Source of the DNA: Metridium senile
Taxonomy: Eukaryota > Cnidaria > Anthozoa > Actiniaria > Metridiidae
DNA: 64,000 bases
Assembly: GCA_949775045.1 (NCBI GenBank)
Contig: OX459099.1
Coordinates: 19,907,997-19,971,996 of the forward strand
Direction of reading: 5' to 3'
Shown here: positions 35,241-46,119 of the stretch, one piece after another
How the letters are laid out: the number at the start of each line of letters is the position of its first letter
Position numbering within the stretch: the first letter of the stretch is position 1
Notes under the pieces: generated by a model
Told to the model about the DNA's origin: nothing
Seen by the model: only the letters and a program-made list of their open reading frames with translations
Databases searched by the model: none
Position numbers and translations under genes: made by a program

Positions 35241-38200
35241 ATGGATGAAGAGTATATATATGGAGATTTTATCCCAAAAAAACGAAAACTTAAGTCGAGT
35301 GAACTGAGTGAATTATCGTCTCCAAAAGATGCTGACTCGTGGCGGACGCTACTGAAGGCTGCTGAGATCAAAGGGTTTAGCCCGATAACTGGTATTTTTG
35401 TAAATGAAAATGAAGTCCCAGAACTATTTTACCATCGTCAGTGCAGAAGCACTTTCACGTTAAAAAAATCAATCAATGCATTACTTAACAAAGAGCAAGA
35501 ACTAAATGAAATCACTGGTAGTGACCAAAGTCGAAAATCACAGAGAGATGTTGCAGGTATTTATCTAGAAAATAAACAATGCTTTCTAATCTGGATGTTC
35601 TAAGACATGATGATTATTCAATAAAGCCGTAAATTTTATATAACATGCAAATGATATTGAAAATAGCACAACCGTATTTGTCAATATATATTATGCATTC
35701 GATACATCATATGTTGAATTAGTTTTCTATTTCATAAAAAATATAATGAATCAAACATATAATGAATCAATATAAATAAAAGTTTATAAAACCTATTTTT
35801 TCAAAACGTATCCTTACATTAGGTGCATCATCCAGAGTCTATAGTGCTGTTTGTATATTTTGTGAAAAGACGAGCAAGTACCTCAAGAGTTCCCAATCCC
35901 GTGAACCACTTATGATGCCACTTGAAATGCGATCTGATGAAAGAATCCGTATGGCAGCCACTGAAAAGATGGACAGTAGAGTTCTATCCTTAGCAAGTCG
36001 TGATTTGGTAGCAGCGGAAGCACATTATCACAAATCGTGTTATCGTGACTATACCAGAATTTTAGATAAGCCAAATGACGTTGGAATTGTTGATGAAACA
36101 GCAACAGATCCAGAAATGATAAAGTATCAAGCGGCAGTCAGCAAATCCTATGAAGAACTGTTTTATTACATAAGAAATGATGTTTTCTTATCTCCACGTA
36201 TTGTAGCAATGACAGAATTGACAGAAAAGCTCTCAGATCTCATCCATTCAAAAGGGATTGAGTCAATAAAGCCACATACAAAGAAACATATCAGACGACA
36301 AATCGAAAATGAGTTTCCAAGCAGTGTCCACTTTCTTAACATAGGAGGAAGATTGTTGTTGTGGCCAGATAGTTTGAAGATATACGATCTGGTGAAAGAA
36401 AATTTCAGACTGTCACAAGAGGTGCGTTCATATTCTACATCCAAGCAAGATCCAAATCATCTTATCAAACAAGCAGCTTCGTATTTGCGCAGCCAAATCA
36501 AGACATCTTGCACAAGTCAAGAATGGCCTGTTGATCCAAGCAGCATAAATGACGAGTATACTAAAGTTCCAACACCACTACAAGACTTCTTCGAAATGTT
36601 GTTGTCAGGAGATACCAATTGCAAAGATTTATCGGGCCGTGTCAAGAGACTTGCCAACTCGTATGCATGCGATTGTATATATGGTGTCAGCGTTGGAAAA
36701 CACAAGACAGCCAAACACATTCTATTGCCCTGGGCTGTGAAATCGCTCACAGGTAATGTGGAGCTCATTAAGATTCTCAATAGATTCGGCCAAATGGAAG
36801 AACTCGATACCGAACTGTGTTTGAAAAAACTTGACGAAGAAGAGGAGAAAGGAGTTGCACTACCAACAAACATCGTACCTGGAATGCCAACTGTACTGGC
36901 CTATGATAACATCGACAGAAACGAGGAGACACTAACTGGGCAGGGAACTTCACATCGCATCAATGGAATAGCGATTCAAGAAAAGGTAATAAACGTGATA
37001 ATCATAATAACAACAACAATGTACAATAATAATGATAATAATAAATGATGAATACAGTGGGACCTCTATCTAACGGACACCCGAGGGCCGGAAAAGTGTG
37101 CCCATAATATTAAGTGTCTGTGATATAGAGGTCGAACCGTACCTATGACAATTATTTCATTTGTATGTATTCTCCGTGTGTTCTTTATGATAATATCTAT
37201 GGACACACATAATTATTCAAATACCAAATATTTGCTAATAGTTAATATGTTCAAACAAAAACAAAATATAAAACAGGTTCGCATAGAAAAGACAGCGAAA
37301 AGAAAAGCTGTCGGTATGATAGAGATAAGAAATATATGGACTAAATTGTCGCTCTCGTTGTTATTTTTATAAATAATGTATGGGGGTTTTGCCGGAATCT
37401 AAATAGCTGTCCGTAAAATAGAGGTGTTCGTAATATAGAGGTGTTCTTCAGTAATAGAGAGGTGTTCGTAAGGAGAGGTTCCATTGTATTAAACTTGACA
37501 TAATGATAAATCTTTATTCAGGAATGCCTACTTCACAAAATATATTTTATAATAGGGTCCTGTATCAAGCGTGCCATTACCACCTGTAGAGAAGATTATA
37601 AATGCTAAGAAAGTTAAACAAAGAAGCATCCCCTTTAACCCTGTTGTACTTCCACCATACAATGCTGGAGAAAAGACATGTCCACCTGTCATCAAAGCGA
37701 AAGAAGTGGAATACGGCAACCTCACGACAAGCAAAACTATGCAAGATACCTGTCCATTTATTATTGCCAGATGACGAGGTTGCAGGAAGACCATCCTGAA
37801 ATGTATGAGCACTTCATGAATGGTGGTTTCTCTGTTCAGCTAAGTACTTGCAACCCTTTCGCAAGAATCCCTGTTGATCAGGCAACAGAGGAAACTGTCA
37901 ACAAAGATACTCAAACGCCTGGCGGAACAAAGGGTTTCAGCCTGAAGCCCGGTGCAGTTACAAGATTCTACACAACAGCTGAGTACAGGAGTGCGTTTTT
38001 GAGCAAGCTAAGAGCTATGGTCGAGTTCAGTTCACCGAAACTTCAACATGCTGATTTGGGTTTCACTCGAATGAAAAGGGATGAAGCAGATGTCCAAAGT
38101 CTTGTCAATTTACTTGAAACCAACTGGACAAACCCATTTGATTCTTCAGAGGACCTCGTGAGCTTGTCAACCGGTACAACGGCTTCAACAGATGTATCAG

Positions 38201-39873
38201 ACGATCTTCTTGGGGCCTACGCAGTTGGTGAGAAAGCTTACAAAGAATTTCAGCAGAGAATAGAATCTGACCGATCACAGGAACCTCAAGAAAAATGTCC
38301 TAAGTTTCACGACAAGCTTAAAAGACGCAACCTCAAGACGTTTTCAAGTATCAACAAGAAGAAAAAGACCAAAGTCTCTAACCAGGAGATTGTCCTTAAG
38401 GCAGACCATCGTTTATTTGGACGCATGGTGCTTATTGCTACGAGCCGCAACCTACAGATGAGGGAAGTATTTCAGCATCCTCTTGGTCCTTTGCCATGGG
38501 CACTAGCAAACTGTGATGGAACGCCAAAGAAAACTAACAAGAGTGCTCTTGCTAGGCACCTGGAGAATAAAACAGCAGCTGCTGAGTGCATCCTGCAACC
38601 ATACATGTGTGTTATTGATGGTATGGCCCTTGTGCAGAAAACCAAAGCAGAAGGAAAAACCTTTGCTGAACTTTCAGAACAACTACTGTCCTCCGCTTTA
38701 AACGTTTCGTCTGGAAGTGCAAGAGTGGACATTGTGTTTGATGTTTATCGTGAGAACTCAATCAAGAATGCAGAAAGAGTCCGCAGGGGGTCTGGTATCC
38801 TATACACCAATATTGTTGCCGGCCATAAAATTCAGCAATGGCGTCGCCTCTTGGCCTGTTCTGAAAGCAAAACCCAGCTTATACAATTCTTAGCAACCGA
38901 CTGGCAGAAGCCTGAATTAAGACAGAAGATTGGAGAAAAGGAATTGTATGTCACAAGTAAAGAAGTTTGTTTCAAGATCACCCAAGATAAGTGTGAGAGG
39001 ATAGAAGCTCTGACTTCATCTCAAGAAGAAGCAGACACCAGAATGGTCATGCATGTTCAGCATGCTGCCCAAGACGTTGCATCTGCTGTTATAATTGCAG
39101 AAGACACTGATGTTCTTGTGCTTTTACTTGCCTTTAGCAACGATGTCCCATGTAACATCTTCATGAAATGCGGAACACAGGCAAGGACCAGATACATCAA
39201 TGTAACAAAGCTATCCACTGTACTTGGCCGAAGCATCTGTCAAGCTCTTATTGGTGTCCATGCTTATACTGGATGTGATTCAGTTAGTGCTTTTGCGGGA
39301 AGAGGTAAAGTTACAGCCATGAAGTTATTGAATGAGCAGCAATCCTACAGAGATGCTTTTGTAAACCTTGGTAAGCAGTGGCAGCTAGACGATGAAGTCT
39401 TTGCAATTTTGGAAGAATTTACCTGTCGACTCTATGTGCTACAATCACCCATCAAACTAGTAAATGATTTGAGATACCAGCTTTTCCGCACAAAGAAAGG
39501 TGATGTTGAATCTGGACAGATTCCTCCCTGCAGAGACTGCTTGTATTTGCATGCACTCAGAGCTAACTATCAGGCTGCAGTCTGGCAGAGAAGCCTGGAA
39601 CCAATGCCAACGATTCCCTCTCCTGAAGGTCATGGATGGGATATGGATGAAGGTCAGATAGTAGTTCGATGGATGTCTGGTCCACCTGCTCCTGAAGCTG
39701 TCCTGGCATTCATCGTGTGTAAGTGTACAAAGGAGTGTAAATTGCCTAAGTGTGAGTGTCTTGCAAACGGTCTTCCTTGTACAGAAACTTGCAAGCTTAG
39801 TCCATGCAACAACATGAGAAATGAGGACGAGGATGTTATTCAAGAAGAGTCCGAAGATGAAGATGACTTATGA
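35241..39873 (+). pseudogene. Zinc-ribbon / FEN-like (PIN) nuclease / CXC-domain protein gene of the inverted-repeat element, frame-broken
   Basis: Exon 1 is 35241-35556 (ATG start, donor GCAG|GTATTT), exon 2 is 35823-36985 (acceptor TACATTAG, donor AAAAG|GTAATA), and exon 3 starts at 37556 (acceptor ATAATAG). Phases agree (1+2, then 0). Exon 1 has FYHRQCRSTFT and exon 2 has CIFCEK plus HYHKSCYRDYT, a C2HC-type zinc ribbon. Exon 3 is open to TGA at 37772-37774, then the frame shifts; the +1 frame continues from about 37765 to 39873. In that frame: IVFDVYRENSIKNAERVRRG (about residue 350 of the 731-residue frame), EEADTRM (448), EDTDVLVLLL (474), HAYTGCDSVSAFAGRGK (530). The acidic positions and the GCD..G.GK helix-turn match FEN/XPG-type PIN nucleases. 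The C-terminus has a cysteine cluster CKCTKECKLPKCEC...C...C (CXC/tesmin type) and an acidic tail. The frame break means this copy is probably inactive. The family occurs in many invertebrates as uncharacterised proteins (from memory). Function beyond nuclease-like fold is not established. Confidence 0.7.
37055..37486. mobile_element. pogo/Tigger-like MITE nested in intron 2 of the nuclease element
   Basis: Begins CAGTGGGACCTCTATCTAAC and ends GAGAGGTTCCATTG, with TA on both sides (37053-37054, 37487-37488). The right arm carries three AGAGGTGTTCGTAA units, a small internal expansion. Confidence 0.8.
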
Positions 39874-40278
39874 CTGTATATATTATGTATATAAACATAT
39901 TTGGACTTATGACTCTATATATTATGTATATAAACATATTTTCTTTCTAAAACAAATATGAAATCTAGTGCTTTTTGAAAACTCAGTAAATGATGTAGTC
40001 ATTATTCAAGCTCTGTTCAAGTTCAAAGATTTGACTATCGTAAATGTATGTATATATATATATCAAGTGAAGCAGATTACGTCATTTCCGGTTTGATTAT
40101 ATGAATATTGGTCATAACAGCTAAAGCTAGGGACGTCACTGCACTCTTGTGCTTATTATTTCACGATAAGGTATGTGATAAAAAAGGGAAATAAGCAAAA
40201 AATAAAATTACTGCTAGTGTATTCCCCAACCCTTTGAAGTTTTCTTATTTTTTAAACCAAATGATGACGTCACAGTCT
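39874..40278 (+). other. Probable 3' UTR of the nuclease-element gene
   Basis: A 36-bp segment (CTATATATTATGTATATAAA) is tandemly doubled at 39874-39945. AATAAA occurs at 40201-40206, 75 bp before the right inverted terminus. Confidence 0.5.
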
Positions 40279-40430
40279 GCCCCCTATATCTCACTTAAGC
40301 TACTGTTTCAAAAAGTCTATCATGCTAATTCAGAATCTACAGGCTTTGAACTATTCAAAACACTTAACAAAGCTTGGTGCCCTTTAATGGTACCACAAGA
40401 CAAAAATTTAGCTCTTAGCTCATGGACTAA

Positions 40431-40778
40431 TTTTGTTCCTCTCGAGTCCTTGTTGACCCTGCCTTCCTCCCTTTCCTGCAATGTTGAGCATTAGTTATCG
40501 ATCTTTCTACTCAATGATCTTTCGCGTCTAGACTAAGATTTAAGCAATCTTAATGACGTTAAGAATGACAACCGGGTTGAGACTGAAATTAGAACAGATC
40601 GACCCTGGATATCTGGGACCTTTAGTATCTATGGTAATACAAAACCCGCTCCGACCTATAAAGTGGTCCAGATGCAACTAGAGACAGTTGATGTAAAACG
40701 ACTGCTATAGATAAATCACTTTTTACTAGAACGTCTCGATGTATTTTTGTTTTTACACTCGCACTCAGTACCTCTACC
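40431..40778. other. No gene recognised
   Basis: Flank of the inverted-repeat element. A weak outward continuation of the terminus may reach about 40496. Confidence 0.45.
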
Positions 40779-41030
40779 TTAAAAGAGCCACTCCCAGGGC
40801 CACTCCCATGATCCTTTGATCCTTTTGCATCTTCTCCCTTGTTCCCCATAAGTAAAATAACTGTCTCCCTAAAATGTTTTACCTTATGTTCCCATGATCC
40901 CCCAAAACTATTGTTTTATCATATTTTGCTCCCTTGTTCCATGAAAATAATTTGGCAGTATCCCTTGTTCCCTAAAAAAATGCCCGTGCTCCCTTGATCC
41001 CTAAAACCCCTGGGAGGGGCTCTTAAAATA
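40779..41030. mobile_element. MITE with inverted ends (TTAAAAGAGCCACTCCCAGGG)
   Basis: Left CTTAAAAGAGCCACTCCCAG pairs with right CTGGGAGGGGCTCTTAAAAT. The interior is rich in TCCCTTGTTCC repeats. The flank TACCTCTA.GTTAAAATATT.TGGCACA is duplicated just after it (about 41029 and 41098). Confidence 0.7.
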
Positions 41031-41600
41031 TTATGGCACACAACTCTGCTCAACAAGATCTAAACAACTAATTGGGGAACTCAGACTCAATACCTCTATG
41101 TTAAAATATTTTGGCACATAACTATGCTCACCAACGAAGTCTCAATGTATTTAGAATGCAGGCAAAAGTGCCCTTCTAATTTGGGAGACTCAGACTCAAC
41201 ACTACTCAATGACGTCGAGTACTTTACAAAACGTTAAATCTCATTCTACTTAAGTTTAACGATATTGCGTGTACAGCACCAGACATCACATGCAAGTTTG
41301 CATGACAAATCAAAAAATGAAAAGCTGTGTGTTGTATTGATGGTTGTTTGTTCACACTATGTACATTCGGTGACTAGACAGTACTGACACATTAAAACGT
41401 CGTTAACCTGTAAAGATGGATTACAAACATTGCCAGGAGTGCGAATTGAACAAAAGTACCACCAGACACGGTGATGGTTTCAGTCTTTTGTCAAGACCAC
41501 CAGCATGTCTGCCGTTGTTTGTTCACTCTCCTGGAAATGGTTGCAATCCATCTATTGGAGGAAGAAGAAGGACCACTGAGGAAGCAACGTTTTCACATTT
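41031..41600. other. No gene recognised
   Basis: An 85-codon frame at 41416-41673 begins with a cysteine-containing stretch but runs into the 41601 MITE and has no recognisable domain. Confidence 0.45.
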
Positions 41601-41742
41601 CCATTCAGTAACCACGAATGATAGCCTCGGGTTCCAAGTCAAGGTTCGAGTTGCTGCGCATGATGAATTATAGTTTTGCTATGTGTGGCAACTCCAACCT
41701 TGACTTGGAACTATTATTCGTGGTCACTGAACGGAACTGGAA
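41601..41742. mobile_element. Hairpin MITE (AGTTCCG..GTGACCA family), copy 2
   Basis: TTCAGTAACCACGAATGATA pairs with ATTATTCGTGGTCACTGAAC. It shares AGGTTCGAGTTG and TAGTTTTGCTATG with the copy at 7363-7500. Confidence 0.7.
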
Positions 41743-41854
41743 AAATGACAATTGTTTCTTCCTATGCAGTGATACTTTTTCGTCCTTCAATACAGGCTAA
41801 GGTCTACTGATTCCTTGCCATGATCATTCTCAGAGACTGGCTCATTACACCCTT

Positions 41855-41955
41855 GTCCCTTGTTTTTACTCCGACGAAGGGCTAAAGCTCGAAACGTCAG
41901 TAAAGTTAAGTCAACATTTTTTACGGTGTTACAAATTTCATTCTATTACCTTGTC
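41855..41955 (+). mobile_element. Head of dispersed tandem-core element, + orientation
   Basis: TTTTTACTCCGACGAAGGGC, AAAGCTCGAAACGTCAGTAA and TTTACGGTGTTACAAATTTC, ending at CATTCTATTACCT. The tandem core is absent, which shows the head can stand alone. Confidence 0.75.
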
Positions 41956-42590
41956 TACAGACAAGCATACAGTACATACTGACGTACCCTTACTCGCACA
42001 TGAAAACCATGGATTATACTCACTAAAACACAAACTACACTCACTAAATTGCCTTAGGAGAACTGGGGGACAACGAAATGATAAAGACCTAACCAACACT
42101 TGCCGTGACTGGCGCAAACTAACACAAACTACATCACGAATTACAGTATATGTACTAATTCCTCATGATTGTAAGCTGCGTGGCTGCAAAGTGCGCATTA
42201 AAAAGGAGTGCGCATTAAAAAGGGGTGCTTGCATATATGCAAAGTGCTGATATGACTAGTCTCCCCCGCAGCTGTTTTTAGTCTCGTTCCACTCTCCTAC
42301 GGTCGAGAAGTGGACCGAGGGAGACTATGATATGACTGAAATGAATAACAAAAGAAAAGAAATCCACATTATATTATGTATAAGCACGTTAAGTCAGAGT
42401 TGTTCACTTCGAGAACAACATCAAACTGATCAAATATTATATAACTGGCAAGTCACACGGAAGATTTTAAGCTCGGGACTTGCATTTGTAGTCTAGGGAA
42501 AACATGTTGTCACGCTCAGCTTCATAAAATTTGTAATGTAGTTTTGTAAGGTATCTAGCGTCACGCATTCGTAAGTTTTCCTTAAGACCC
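41956..42590. other. No gene recognised
   Basis: Contains a small hairpin at about 42260-42330 (AGTCTCCCCC / GAGGGAGACT). The 99-codon frame at 41951-42250 has no recognisable motif. Confidence 0.45.
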
Positions 42591-42591
42591 A

Positions 42592-42747
42592 AGCAAACGC
42601 ACGCAACATTGTTGGCCAACATTGTTGCGATACGGTTTGTTGAACATGATAACAAAAGAAATGTTGGTTGATCCAACAGGGTGTTTAAACGGGCCCAACA
42701 TGTTGGAGCAACCATGTTGGTCCAACAATGTTGCGTGCGTTTGCAAG
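42592..42747. mobile_element. Hairpin MITE (GCAAACGCACGCAACATTGTTG)
   Basis: The left end GCAAACGCACGCAACATTGT is exactly inverted at the right end (ACAATGTTGCGTGCGTTTGC). The arms are dense in CAACATGTTG-type palindromes. Confidence 0.85.
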
Positions 42748-42929
42748 GGCCTTTACGTCACATTCTCATGACTTTCTAATGTGCGGTAAGTAATTTTAGT
42801 GCGAATGTCTTTTGTCACGTTTCTTGTGACGTTGCGTTACGTGGTAATTATATTACGTGACATTATGTGACTTTTAGTGTTTGACTATATACTAGACGGG
42901 CGCAGTGAAATACATCGTGCGAAACAAAA

Positions 42930-43870
42930 TATCAGTACTACACCGCCGATTTCAATAAGGTTGTCCGAGGCGATACGTCATTCCAAGACGGAAAGGAATT
43001 ATGGGCATACACCTATTTCAAAAAGGTTGTCCAAGGAAATTGGTCATAAAAGACGGAAAGGAACTATAGGCATACACCTATTTCAAATAAGTTGTCCAAG
43101 GGGATAGGTCATTCAAATCGGAAAGGAATTATAGGCATGCACCTATTTCAAAAAGGTTGTCCAAAGAAATTGGTCATTTCAAGACGGAAAGGAATTATAG
43201 GAATTATAGGCATACACCTATTTCAAAAAGGTTGTCCAAGGCAATAGGTCATTCCAAGACGGAAAGGAATTATAGGCATACACCAATTACAAATAAGTTG
43301 TCCAAGGGGATAGCTCATTCCAAGACGGAAAGGAATTATAGGTATACACCTATTTCAAAAAGGTTGTCTAAGGTGATTGGACATAAAAGATGGAAAGGAA
43401 TTATTGGCATACACCTATTTCAAAAAGGTTGTCCATGGCGATAGGTCATTCAAAGACGGAAAGGAATTATAGGCATACACCAATTACAAATAAGTTGTCC
43501 AAGGGGATAGCTCATTCCAAGACGGAAAGGAATTATTGGCATACACCTATTTCAAAAAGGTTGTCCATGGCGATAGGTCATTCAAAGACGGAAGGGAGTT
43601 ATAGGCATACACATATTTTGATCAAAAAGGTTGTCCCAGGTCATTTCAAGACGGAAAGCCTATTTCAAAAAGGTTGTACAAGGTAATAGGTCATTCCAAG
43701 ACGGAAAGGAATTATAGACATACACCTATTTCAAAAAGGTTGTCCCAGGTCATTTCAAGACGGAAAGCCTATTTCAAAAAGGTTGTACAAGGTGATAGGT
43801 CATTCCAAGACGGAAAGGAATTATGGTTATGCATACAACTATTTCAAAAAGGTTGTAAGGCGATATATCG
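42930..43870 (+). repeat. Satellite, about 62-66 bp unit, about 14 copies (locus 2, inverted relative to 10.2 kb)
   Basis: Units of AAGACGGAAAGGAATTATAG, GCATACACCTATTTCAAAAA, GGTTGTCCAAGG.GATAGGTC. Frames across it (basic, KTERNYRHTPISKRLS repeats) arise from the unit length being near a multiple of three and are not accepted as genes. Confidence 0.95.
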
Positions 43871-43879
43871 TCAGTTATA

Positions 43880-44520
43880 GGGAACATGTAGCGGTCAAAC
43901 GTAGATATGTCAACGTAATTAATATTGTCCATCAAAAGAGATTAACACTAAAAGAATTGCTACGTGACACCACGTAAGTTTGATACTCCATGTTCACTGT
44001 TACTCATTATACAGTTAAAAATTGAAATATCAACTGCTGAAAACAAATAAACAAAGAATCACGTGTCACTTTTTGCAATCTCTATTTTACGCGGACAACG
44101 TTAATAATAATGATTTAATTCTTAGCGCACTACATAATCTCAGTGCTCTTACAATAATATGGGGAAAAAATAAGTAACGAATAGGAAATATAAATGATTA
44201 CAATAACAATATACAAAATAATGGTGATGAGAATAGCAATAAAAAATAGGAATTAAAAAGTAATTAAATTGATTGTATTATTATTTATTACGATGGAAAC
44301 ACTGATTAGAGAAACAGGAATAACAGAAATAACTTTGTCTATTGGAAAATCGAGCAGTGAACGACGGCTCGCGGGATAATTTCGGGAATCCCGCACACAG
44401 CGGGATAATTTCGGGAAACCCGCACACAAAGAAGCCAATAGCTTTTGGTTTAGGTAACAGAGAGTATTTCAATTCCACTTGAACTAATAAGCATTTACTT
44501 GACACGACGAGACCTACTTG
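43880..44520. other. No gene; segment shared with the flank of the 10-kb satellite
   Basis: CATGTTCACTGTTACTCA and CAAATAAACAAAGAATCACG...GACAACGTTAAT at 43990-44110 match 11405-11530 (ATGTTCACTGTTACTCAAAC, AAAGAATTACGTTTCACTTG, GATAACGTTAATG) in the same orientation. A SINE-like tail (TTCTTAGCGCACTACATAAT) follows at about 44118. Confidence 0.55.
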
Positions 44521-44524
44521 AACA

Positions 44525-44900
44525 ATCCTTCAATCTGCCATGATGACGTCATTTTACTACCAGTACCAGAATGCTTTACGAACTTTTATTCAGATTTGTT
44601 CTCTCTCTTTGGGCAAATTTCTTCTACTCAGTTAGAAACATGTATTTATTTCTCACTGACGTTTTGGACGTTAAAGTCTTTGGCAAGTCTCAAGCAATGC
44701 ATTACATGCAGATTACGTGTGCAACAAGTTTTTATAATAAACACAATGGAAATCACTAGAGTGGCGGTAAAATGCTCGTTTGAACTCCTACCTTGTTCCT
44801 GTGTACGATGTGATTGCTTCTGGCCAATCATTTTGCTCAAAAATAGTCATGTGGTACAAAAAACACACTCTTCCAAGGTAGATTTATGAATGGACGTTTT
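44525..44900. mobile_element. MITE remnants (copy 2 of two families)
   Basis: TACCAGTACCAGAATGCTTT at about 44560 is related to 7008-7155. GCTTCTGGCCAATCATTTTG...CATGTGGTACAAAAAACACA at about 44815-44870 is related to 32450-32640. Confidence 0.6.
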
Positions 44901-45900
44901 AGACTACTCCAACGATTAAAAAACATATAAACACATGTAAGTCAATTTGAATTATAACGCACAAGAATTGTGAAATGGTATATTGGCATTGTCATCAAAT
45001 ACAAAGAACGCTTTTTGGAACACAAACTTAAGAAAAACGTGTTTTCTTGCGTAAACTACAACGTTCGAACGAATTTCATTTTCTATACGCATGTGAGAAG
45101 AAAAGGATATGCATTTACAGCTAGGTTTTCAAAAAGTTAGATAATAGATTTTTAAATCGAAGAAAACCTCATTACGCTTTTATTTAATATACAAGAGCAA
45201 TAAATAAAATAGCCTATAAACAGTAGGGAAAAATGCCAAAAACAGTGGCAATAAATTAAAGGCGTTAGTTCAAAGACGTTTGTTAAATATTAGTTAAAAG
45301 AAAGAAAAGCAGAATAGATGAACGATTTTTGCCGCGATTTGAGGCGCGATTGGAGTTGATTTTTGAGCTAAAGAAACGTTTAGCCAATACTGGCAATCTA
45401 AGCGAAGTGTTATTCGAATTTCTTTGAATAAACAGTCTTTTTAGAAGCAAATAGTTGTGTTTTTAAAAGTTGCTACCGAAAATCACTCGCGAAAGGTGTT
45501 GAAAATTGCGTTTTCTGAGGGACGAATGGCTCGGGGAGTTTAGTTGTAGCGGAAAGTATTATTGTTTAATAAACCACAAATTATCAAGAGAACATCATTT
45601 TCCAACCTCAAACATCCGAATCTAACCAAGCTACAAGATTGTGGATGACATTTACACGAAGAAAATCGGAAAGAAAGATTTTCTGTCCAAAAAAACTACT
45701 GTCGCAATGCCCTGCACAGATTCTCAAATTGAAGACAAAAAGTAAAATTCTGTAAAGCAAAATGATTTTCTTTTCGGCAAAGAAGTTTTTTGGTCTAGTT
45801 TTATAGATGATTTGAAAACTTTTGGAGAAAAAGTATATATACGAGTGTTATTCATATGTAGGGAATTCATTTTAAAAGAAACATTGTAGCATTATTACAC
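44901..45900. other. No gene recognised
   Basis: About 1 kb of non-repetitive AT-rich sequence. If the small ORF at 45904-46119 is real this could hold its 3' UTR, but no polyadenylation signal close to it is convincing. Confidence 0.4.
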
Positions 45901-45903
45901 GGA

Positions 45904-46119
45904 CTATAATTGTTGCTGAGAGATGTCGGTCATGTCGTCCGCGCTGTGTATATTTAAAGTATACTTCTGTAAGCGTTTTACTAACTTAACTATAAACATT
46001 AAAATAAAAACGAAATAGCCTATCAATATAATAACATCTGAGTTAAAACCCACATAAGTTTGAGCATACAAAACATTCAACTCTACGTTCATTATTTCGG
46101 TATTTAAATTACTCACCAT
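45904..46119 (-). CDS. Possible single-pass membrane microprotein, 71 residues
   Basis: ATG at 46119 in a good context (A at -3, G at +4) opens 71 codons. The N-terminal 27 residues are polar and acidic, followed by one hydrophobic span DVIILIGYFVFILMFIVKLV (about residues 28-47), a basic stop-transfer cluster KRLQK, and a polar tail. The region is not repetitive, unlike most short frames here. No family recognised; the layout is that of small integral membrane proteins or single-pass channel subunits. The alternative is a chance ORF. Confidence 0.3.
   Translation of the reverse strand: MVSNLNTEIMNVELNVLYAQTYVGFNSDVIILIGYFVFILMFIVKLVKRLQKYTLNIHSADDMTDISQQQL

Larger units (their letters stand above)
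34772..40430 (+). mobile_element. Candidate DNA transposon with imperfect inverted termini encoding a FEN/PIN-like nuclease
   Basis: The left terminus 34772-34912 (TTAGTCCATGAGCT, GGTACCATTAAAGGGCACCA, TTTTGAATAGTT, GATAGACTTTT, GAGATATAGGGG) is mirrored at 40279-40430, with indels and substitutions. Total length is about 5.66 kb. Between the ends lies one + strand gene of three exons (35241-39873). No exact target duplication is seen at the 14-bp shared end; weaker similarity may continue outward to about 34741 and 40496. A pogo-like MITE (37055-37486) is nested in its second intron, so the copy is not recent. I do not recognise it as a named superfamily. The inverted ends are seen directly; mobility is inferred. 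Confidence 0.7.

Noticed and set aside
42877..43977. Chain of ORFs with KTERNYRHTPISKRLS repeats
   Set aside because: Unit length of the satellite is close to a multiple of three; the same repeat at 10.2 kb is inverted and reads differently, and there is no conserved start or stop.
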